From a virus: a stretch of 53,388 nucleotides of DNA. Positions 49,503 through 53,388 of the stretch are shown one piece after another; the stretch's first letter is position 1; every line of letters starts with the position of its first letter. The notes beneath the pieces are model-generated. The model made no database searches and was not told the DNA's origin. It was given only the letters and a program-made list of their open reading frames with translations. A program made the translations under genes and the position numbers. Location: the IMG/VR virus record IMGVR_UViG_3300015245_000011, positions 1 to 53,388 of that record. The stretch is one strand, 5' to 3'.

Positions 49503-49652
49503 ATGGCAGCACCAATGAGTCTGGTCGAACACGCCTGCCGCCTGAGTATCGTGATTGCCTATGCCGAATGGTTTCTGGCACGCCATAAGGGCATTGTGAC
49601 GGAAGACTTTGTGGCCTACGAACGGGCGCTTGGGTTAGAACCGCCGTTTTAG
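49503..49652 (+). CDS. Microprotein 3 of a tandem triplet, 49 aa
   Basis: MAAPMSLVEHACRLSIVIAY, AEWFLARHKGIVTEDF, VAYERALGLEPPF. The shortest copy, with the central loop reduced. It is in the same operon, 13 bases after copy 2, with AAAAGGGG upstream. The kept ends and variable centre suggest selection on both helices. Confidence 0.6.
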   Translation: MAAPMSLVEHACRLSIVIAYAEWFLARHKGIVTEDFVAYERALGLEPPF

Positions 49653-49812
49653 AAAGGGGACAAGAACAACAAAGTCCTAGACACAAGGGGACTAGGGTGG
49701 TAGAGTAGAGGCTCTTGCGTTACCAAGGCGCGGCTAGGTTGATCACCGAACGCTGGAATTTCCCGCCAGCTGCCGCGCCTCTATCATCAGGGAAACGTGA
49801 AGGGAACACGTC

Positions 49813-50403
49813 ATGCCAGCTTCTCCCTATGCTGCTATCTGGGAACACTCTCGTTGTAGAAATAGTGAACTACTGCTCTTGCTTGCCATTGCTGATGACG
49901 CTGATGCTGATGGGATAGCCCGTTGTTCTGTCGCATCGCTCTCCCGTAAATCTAGACTGAGTTCTCGCCAGGTACAACGCCTGCTCCGCGTGCTCGAAAA
50001 AAAAGGCGAGATCTTCACTACCGCCGATGGCCGCCCCGGGAAACCCAACATCTACACGGTGACGTTTACGGTGTCAGGGGTGACATCTGAGGTGTCAGGG
50101 GTGACACCGAGGGCAAAGGCCTCTTCTCTTAGTGATGAAACCTGGCCTGGACTACGTGACTTGATCCTCAGTTTTGGACTACCTCTTGAGTATCTGGACG
50201 ATGACAACTGGTGGAACGCAACCAGTCATGCCGTCGGTGGTATCAATATGCAGGTTCTGGATAAAGAGTTTGGTAAGATCGAGGCGTATCTCATCGAACA
50301 CCCGCGCAAACGTCCGCAGCCACGCGGCTGGAAACGTTTTGTCCGCACGTGGCTGCAACGCGCTTACGAATACGAAAGGAAATATCATGGCCGCTCCGCT
50401 TAG
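49813..50403 (+). CDS. Replisome-organiser-like HTH protein, 196 aa
   Basis: N-terminal winged helix-turn-helix (CSVASLSRKSRLSSRQVQRL, LRVLEKKGEIFTT, then the wing GKPNIYTVTF) of the HTH_36/DnaD-associated type. A linker with a VSGVTSEVSGVTP repeat and a C-terminal basic helical domain (KRPQPRGWKRFVRTWLQRAY) follow. Phage proteins of this layout bind the origin and recruit the host helicase. It fits a phage without its own polymerase or helicase. It is followed by a coupled gene (start 50387). Confidence 0.65.
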   Translation: MPASPYAAIWEHSRCRNSELLLLLAIADDADADGIARCSVASLSRKSRLSSRQVQRLLRVLEKKGEIFTTADGRPGKPNIYTVTFTVSGVTSEVSGVTPRAKASSLSDETWPGLRDLILSFGLPLEYLDDDNWWNATSHAVGGINMQVLDKEFGKIEAYLIEHPRKRPQPRGWKRFVRTWLQRAYEYERKYHGRSA

Positions 50404-51031
50404 AGACCGCACTGGCGACCCGCTAGACGATCAACGCCACCCTCAAACTGGCCACTCATCCTCAGGTCCCCCACGCTGTGCTGATTGCCTCCTTGCCGAC
50501 CCGCAAGAACGCACTAGGCATCATCTACGCTGGCTTATGGAGCATGGACTTCAGTCGTTTGGGAACCACGTTACTATGCAGTTCGTCACCTTACGAGAGC
50601 CTGGCAAAAAGCGCCAAGATAGCGCCGACACGCTCATAGTCTGGGCGAACAACCTCTTGCAGCAGTATAGCGGTATGGCGCATCCTGACGATGGGCACCA
50701 GATGCTCTGGTGGGAAGCCCGTCAGTGGATGATGGAGCACCGTCACGGCGCAGATCCCCGTGTGCGGAACGAACGAAAACTTGTGCATCTCGAACACAAG
50801 CGTCTCTTAGGCGCCAGGTATCGTCCGCCGTGTATCCACGGGGCCCAGGAAGATCCTCGTTGGCCCAATAGTGCGTGCGATCCAGAGCTCTGTGATGGCG
50901 TGTTTGTTGGCGTAGCTACGGCTGTAGCACCGCATGTTACGCCACCGCTTGAACATCTGCAGCCTATGATCCACCGCGTCACGGCGCATCTCGCCACCGA
51001 GCCGGGTGACGATGACCCGCTGGCGATATAA
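50387..51031 (+). CDS. Hypothetical protein, 214 aa
   Basis: Pro/Asp-rich N-terminus, a CADCLLADPQERTRHH segment and helices (LIVWANNLLQQYSGMAHPDD, WWEARQWMMEHRHGADPRVR), then a cysteine pair ACDPELCDG. The ATG at 50387 has AAAGGA and overlaps the replisome-organiser gene. It may be a helicase-loading or replication accessory, but no domain proves it. Confidence 0.55.
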   Translation: MAAPLRDRTGDPLDDQRHPQTGHSSSGPPRCADCLLADPQERTRHHLRWLMEHGLQSFGNHVTMQFVTLREPGKKRQDSADTLIVWANNLLQQYSGMAHPDDGHQMLWWEARQWMMEHRHGADPRVRNERKLVHLEHKRLLGARYRPPCIHGAQEDPRWPNSACDPELCDGVFVGVATAVAPHVTPPLEHLQPMIHRVTAHLATEPGDDDPLAI

Positions 51032-51032
51032 G

Positions 51033-51377
51033 ATGAGCCCAACGCAGCTGCGCATGGCCCGTGCCGCACTTGCCCTCAGCGCGCGGGCCCTTGGCAAGGC
51101 GGTGGGCGTCTCCGCTATGGCGATTAGCCGCTATGAACACGGGGATACGGCTGTCATGTCTATGGCGACGGTCATCCGTCTCACGGCCTGGTTTGAGGCG
51201 CAGCGCGTGTATTGCGGTCCCAAGGACGGGGTGTGTTGTCGGGCGAACGTGTTTGCGAGCGAGCGCTGGCTAGGACTGGCGTGCTATCAACTCCTCCTGG
51301 AGCACGGCATACAGCCCAGTAGCGCGGACTTGCTTGCGGCTGGCGACCGGGCGAAAGGAGCGCGCGATGTTCAATGA
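51033..51377 (+). CDS. XRE-family transcriptional regulator, 114 aa
   Basis: A helix-turn-helix of the Cro/CI (XRE) type: TQLRMARAALALSARALGKA, VGVSAMAISRYEHGD, then TAVMSMATVIRLTAWFE. The C-terminal 50 residues are helical and would dimerise. It is a candidate regulator of the phage operators. Start 51033 follows the previous stop directly, so it is coupled. No CI-type protease domain is present. Confidence 0.75.
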   Translation: MSPTQLRMARAALALSARALGKAVGVSAMAISRYEHGDTAVMSMATVIRLTAWFEAQRVYCGPKDGVCCRANVFASERWLGLACYQLLLEHGIQPSSADLLAAGDRAKGARDVQ

Positions 51378-51774
51378 TCGGCCCGTCGAGGATCCGCGCC
51401 TGCAAGAAGCGCTGCAGGCGATGCAGCTCCTGTGCCGGGAATACGATCTTGCCGGCGCTATTATGCTGGTGAGCGAGCACGAGGCCGCGTTTACCTATCC
51501 GATCTATACGACCTGGAATGCGGTGGTTGAGGACGAGACCCTGCCGCTGGGGTTTCGCTTTCGTCTCAAAACCGCCGAGCAAGGCCCCGAGCGTGCCAAA
51601 GACCTCGCACTTGGGACGGGCCATATGCTGCATCAGCTCAAAGACTTTGGGGCCCAGACCCAACTGTGGATGGGCGATTTATTGCGTCTGTTGCGGCAAG
51701 CCGGGATGCGTTTTACCCATGTCCCCTTTAACGGCCGTAAGCTGCCCAGACTGACCAATGAACCTCCACACTGA
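51367..51774 (+). CDS. Hypothetical protein, 135 aa
   Basis: Helical N-terminus (LQEALQAMQLLCREYDLAGA), a beta hairpin (AIMLVSEHEAAFTYPIYTTW), then helices (ERAKDLALGTGHMLHQLKDF, MGDLLRLLRQAGM). The ATG at 51367 overlaps the XRE gene by 11 bases and follows AAAGGAG. Not recognised. Confidence 0.6.
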   Translation: MFNDRPVEDPRLQEALQAMQLLCREYDLAGAIMLVSEHEAAFTYPIYTTWNAVVEDETLPLGFRFRLKTAEQGPERAKDLALGTGHMLHQLKDFGAQTQLWMGDLLRLLRQAGMRFTHVPFNGRKLPRLTNEPPH

Positions 51775-51800
51775 TCCGCTCGCCATCTGAGGTATAGGCA

Positions 51801-52004
51801 ATGAAACGCTATCCCAACCATGACTGTGCATGTGATGATACGGACCTTAGCCTGGCGCAGGCGATCGGCGACTGGCGTGATGGTTCCAAGGTACTGATTA
51901 CCTGTGGCAAAGGACACCGCAGGGCGATTAGCCGCGCGCTCTGGGAAACGGAGCTTGAGCGGCGGTATCAGGTTTTTCGTGCAACCGATCCCCTCACGCA
52001 CTAA
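51801..52004 (+). CDS. Small Cys-containing protein, 67 aa
   Basis: MKRYPNHDCACDDTDLSLAQ, then a CGKGHRRAISRALWETELER helix. C-x-C and a downstream CGKGH could bind a metal. Not recognised. Confidence 0.55.
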   Translation: MKRYPNHDCACDDTDLSLAQAIGDWRDGSKVLITCGKGHRRAISRALWETELERRYQVFRATDPLTH

Positions 52005-52014
52005 GGAACTCTCT

Positions 52015-52206
52015 ATGTCTATCGTCCGTGGTACCCGTCATCCAATCGGCACCTGGCGCGTCTGCCCGCAGTGCCGCGAATTCTACTCACACGCCAAGCC
52101 CTGCTCTTGTCGTTGGCAGGAGAGTCTCCAGCGAAGCGAAAGACTCTTGCCGGCTTTACAAGCGCTCCTGGTGTCTGTACGGAGGTGGTGGCATGGCGAC
52201 ACCTAA
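52015..52206 (+). CDS. Small zinc-ribbon protein, 63 aa
   Basis: WRVCPQCREFYSHAKPCSCRW provides two cysteine pairs for zinc, followed by a basic helix. The ATG at 52015 is the internal start in a longer frame. It overlaps the next gene by 14 bases. Confidence 0.6.
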   Translation: MSIVRGTRHPIGTWRVCPQCREFYSHAKPCSCRWQESLQRSERLLPALQALLVSVRRWWHGDT

Positions 52207-52426
52207 ACCGCGTATCAAAGTGAAACCGCTCGTCCTCCAACCAGGGCACTGTCCCACGTGTGGCCATCTCCTGGTCGAAGTCGTGACGAGCGCTGGCGAA
52301 GTGCTGTTACTCGACACAATCGCCCCGGCAGTCTGGGTGCTCTCAGGTCGAGAAACCCCGGAAGGAAGACCGCTGGCTGTCCCGAGCAGAGGCTATGTTG
52401 TCCACCAGGAGCCGTGCCGTGGCTGA
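52193..52426 (+). CDS. Zinc-ribbon-like protein, 77 aa
   Basis: PGHCPTCGHLLVEVVTSAGE followed by a beta-rich domain (VLLLDTIAPAVWVLSG) and a C-terminal HQEPC. GGAGG lies ahead of the ATG at 52193. Its stop overlaps the GTG of the next gene. Function unknown. Confidence 0.6.
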   Translation: MATPKPRIKVKPLVLQPGHCPTCGHLLVEVVTSAGEVLLLDTIAPAVWVLSGRETPEGRPLAVPSRGYVVHQEPCRG

Positions 52427-52862
52427 GATACACTTCCAGGGCCGCACGTATAAAGTGGGCGGTGATGCTCGCCACGAGGATGTAACGCTTCCCGACTGGT
52501 TCCCGGCCTCTGTGCATACGAGCTGGCGCGAGAGCCTCGAAGCGTGGGGACCCTCCAGAACTTACGGCCGGGTATACCGTAATCAGGGCGAAGGCTTGCT
52601 ATTACTGGTTTCCTGTGCACGCTACAGTGACGCGCAGCGCTGGCTGCATCTTTCCGTCACCAGACGTGATGGGAAGATACCGACCTGGGAACAGATGAGT
52701 CAGGTGAAGCGCGTCTTTATCGGCGATGAACGTACTGCCTATCAGGTGATGCCACCGAAGAGTAAACATGTCAATATGCACAAAGCGTGTTTGCATCTGT
52801 ATAGCTGTGTGGATCTCGATAGCTACCTGCCAGACTTTACAGCGGGAGGAGAAACCATCTGA
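52419..52862 (+). CDS. DUF7694-like protein, 147 aa
   Basis: WLHLSVTRRDGKIPTWEQMS, then VKRVFIGDERTAYQVMPPKS and HKACLHLYSC. This W-h-S-v-R ... PTWE ... VK-x-FIG ... vN-x-H-x2-CLHL layout is common in phage and bacterial small proteins, although the role is not known. GTG at 52419 follows AGGAG; an ATG at 52395 lacks one. Its TGA overlaps the exonuclease ATG. Confidence 0.65.
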   Translation: MAEIHFQGRTYKVGGDARHEDVTLPDWFPASVHTSWRESLEAWGPSRTYGRVYRNQGEGLLLLVSCARYSDAQRWLHLSVTRRDGKIPTWEQMSQVKRVFIGDERTAYQVMPPKSKHVNMHKACLHLYSCVDLDSYLPDFTAGGETI

Positions 52863-53388
52863 TGGAACTCGACGGACTCAATATCATCTGCCTTGATTTG
52901 GAATGCCTCCGCAGTCCAGACGATTGCCGCTACTGTGGCAAACCACCTGAACAGTGCCAAGGGCCCCTGCGTATTCCGCCGGTACTTCCCCATGGTTTTG
53001 TCAAGATTGGCTGGGAGAACAAGCCGGCCCTGGGACTCTCCATCGGCTGTTACTACGCCTACGGGGATAGTCGTCTGCACTTTTTTGACCGCCACACCCT
53101 GGAAGACACCATAACCTCCTTCGTAGAAATGGCTTGTCTGCTCGTGAGTTTCAACGGGATAAGCTTCGACTTCTCGCTGATGCGTGGACTCCTCAGGCAA
53201 GAAGCGGACGCGCTCCGGCTCTCAGAGTCCGACGCGGATCTCTTTCGGAGTGGGGTGCTGGTCGAGTTGTGCGATCGGTTCAAGGATCTCTGCGCGGTGT
53301 CCTACGATATCCTGGCTGAAATCTGGCGCGCAGACCCTCAGGGCAAGTTTGAGCGCGGGGTGAACTCCCTGGACGCGATTAGTCAGGC
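52862..53388 (+). CDS. DEDDy-type 3'-5' exonuclease, N-terminal part (continues at base 1)
   Basis: Carries the first two exonuclease motifs: DLE (Asp12, Glu14 in ICLDLECL) and FNGISFD (about residue 98-104, the h-N-x2-FD motif). A cysteine cluster CRYCGKPPEQC follows motif one and could form a zinc knuckle. The protein ends at the contig end and resumes in frame at base 1, where motif three is found. It is the recombination or repair exonuclease partner of the annealing-type protein at 357. The ATG overlaps the upstream stop by one base. Confidence 0.85.
   Translation, partial: MELDGLNIICLDLECLRSPDDCRYCGKPPEQCQGPLRIPPVLPHGFVKIGWENKPALGLSIGCYYAYGDSRLHFFDRHTLEDTITSFVEMACLLVSFNGISFDFSLMRGLLRQEADALRLSESDADLFRSGVLVELCDRFKDLCAVSYDILAEIWRADPQGKFERGVNSLDAISQ
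53312..53388. repeat. Terminal direct repeat, right copy (circular join)
   Basis: Identical to bases 1-77. Removing one copy gives a unit of about 53,311 bp in which the exonuclease gene is intact. Confidence 0.95.

Noticed and set aside
49690-49760. tRNA-like GGTAGAG stretch between the microproteins and the replisome organiser
   Set aside because: The D-loop-like words are present, but no matching acceptor stem or TTCGA loop, and no cloverleaf could be drawn.

Overview
The window is a complete or nearly complete tailed-phage genome assembled as one contig. Its first 77 bases are repeated exactly at its end (1-77 = 53312-53388). One gene, a DEDD-type 3'-5' exonuclease, runs off the right end and continues in frame at base 1. 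The map is therefore circular or terminally redundant, with a unit of about 53,311 bp. The structural set is that of a short-tailed (podovirus-like) virus: large terminase, portal, scaffold-like protein, major capsid candidate, head-tail adaptor, tail nozzle/propeller protein, large Ala/Gly/Gln-rich internal virion (ejection) proteins, fibres and a pectate-lyase-fold tailspike. No sheath, baseplate or obvious tape measure was seen. The host cannot be named from the sequence. Two copies of a motif matching the 3' half of bacterial CRISPR repeats suggest a host carrying type I or III CRISPR.

Layout. A gene-free control region of about 1.5 kb (41.1-42.67 kb) separates two divergent transcription units. 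Leftward (minus strand, 41.08 kb down to 4.16 kb) come two tandem RepL-like winged-helix genes, small zinc-ribbon and coiled-coil genes, then terminase, a terminase-linked protein resembling the Acb2/Tad1 hairpin family, portal, scaffold, capsid, three glycosyltransferases, adaptor, nozzle, tailspike, ejection proteins, two long fibres (one with a six-bladed Kelch propeller) and small membrane proteins. Two HNH endonuclease genes interrupt this block. Rightward (plus strand, 42.67 kb through the join to 4.14 kb) are many small genes. They include a DUF4326 protein, a SWIM zinc-finger protein, a MoxR/CbbQ-type AAA+ ATPase with a partner gene, three tandem paralogous microproteins, a replisome-organiser-like protein, an XRE repressor-like protein, many zinc-ribbon proteins, the exonuclease, an annealing-type recombination protein, a VRR-NUC nuclease, an antirepressor-like protein and a secreted discoidin-domain protein.

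How it may work (inference). The rightward unit looks like the early/replication-recombination region and the leftward unit the virion region. No DNA polymerase, primase, replicative helicase, integrase or recognisable endolysin was found, so replication probably uses host machinery recruited by the organiser and/or RepL-like proteins. A plasmid-like maintenance mode is possible. Four fibre or adhesin-like proteins carry Sec-type signal sequences, which is odd for cytoplasmically assembled virions, and the same genome encodes three glycosyltransferases among its head and tail genes.

Most notable: the two CRISPR-repeat-like elements, the structured control region with mutually exclusive hairpins, a strong G-quadruplex motif, a recurring Shine-Dalgarno / C-tract / AUG start signature in the rightward operon, and a triplet of microproteins with no known function.
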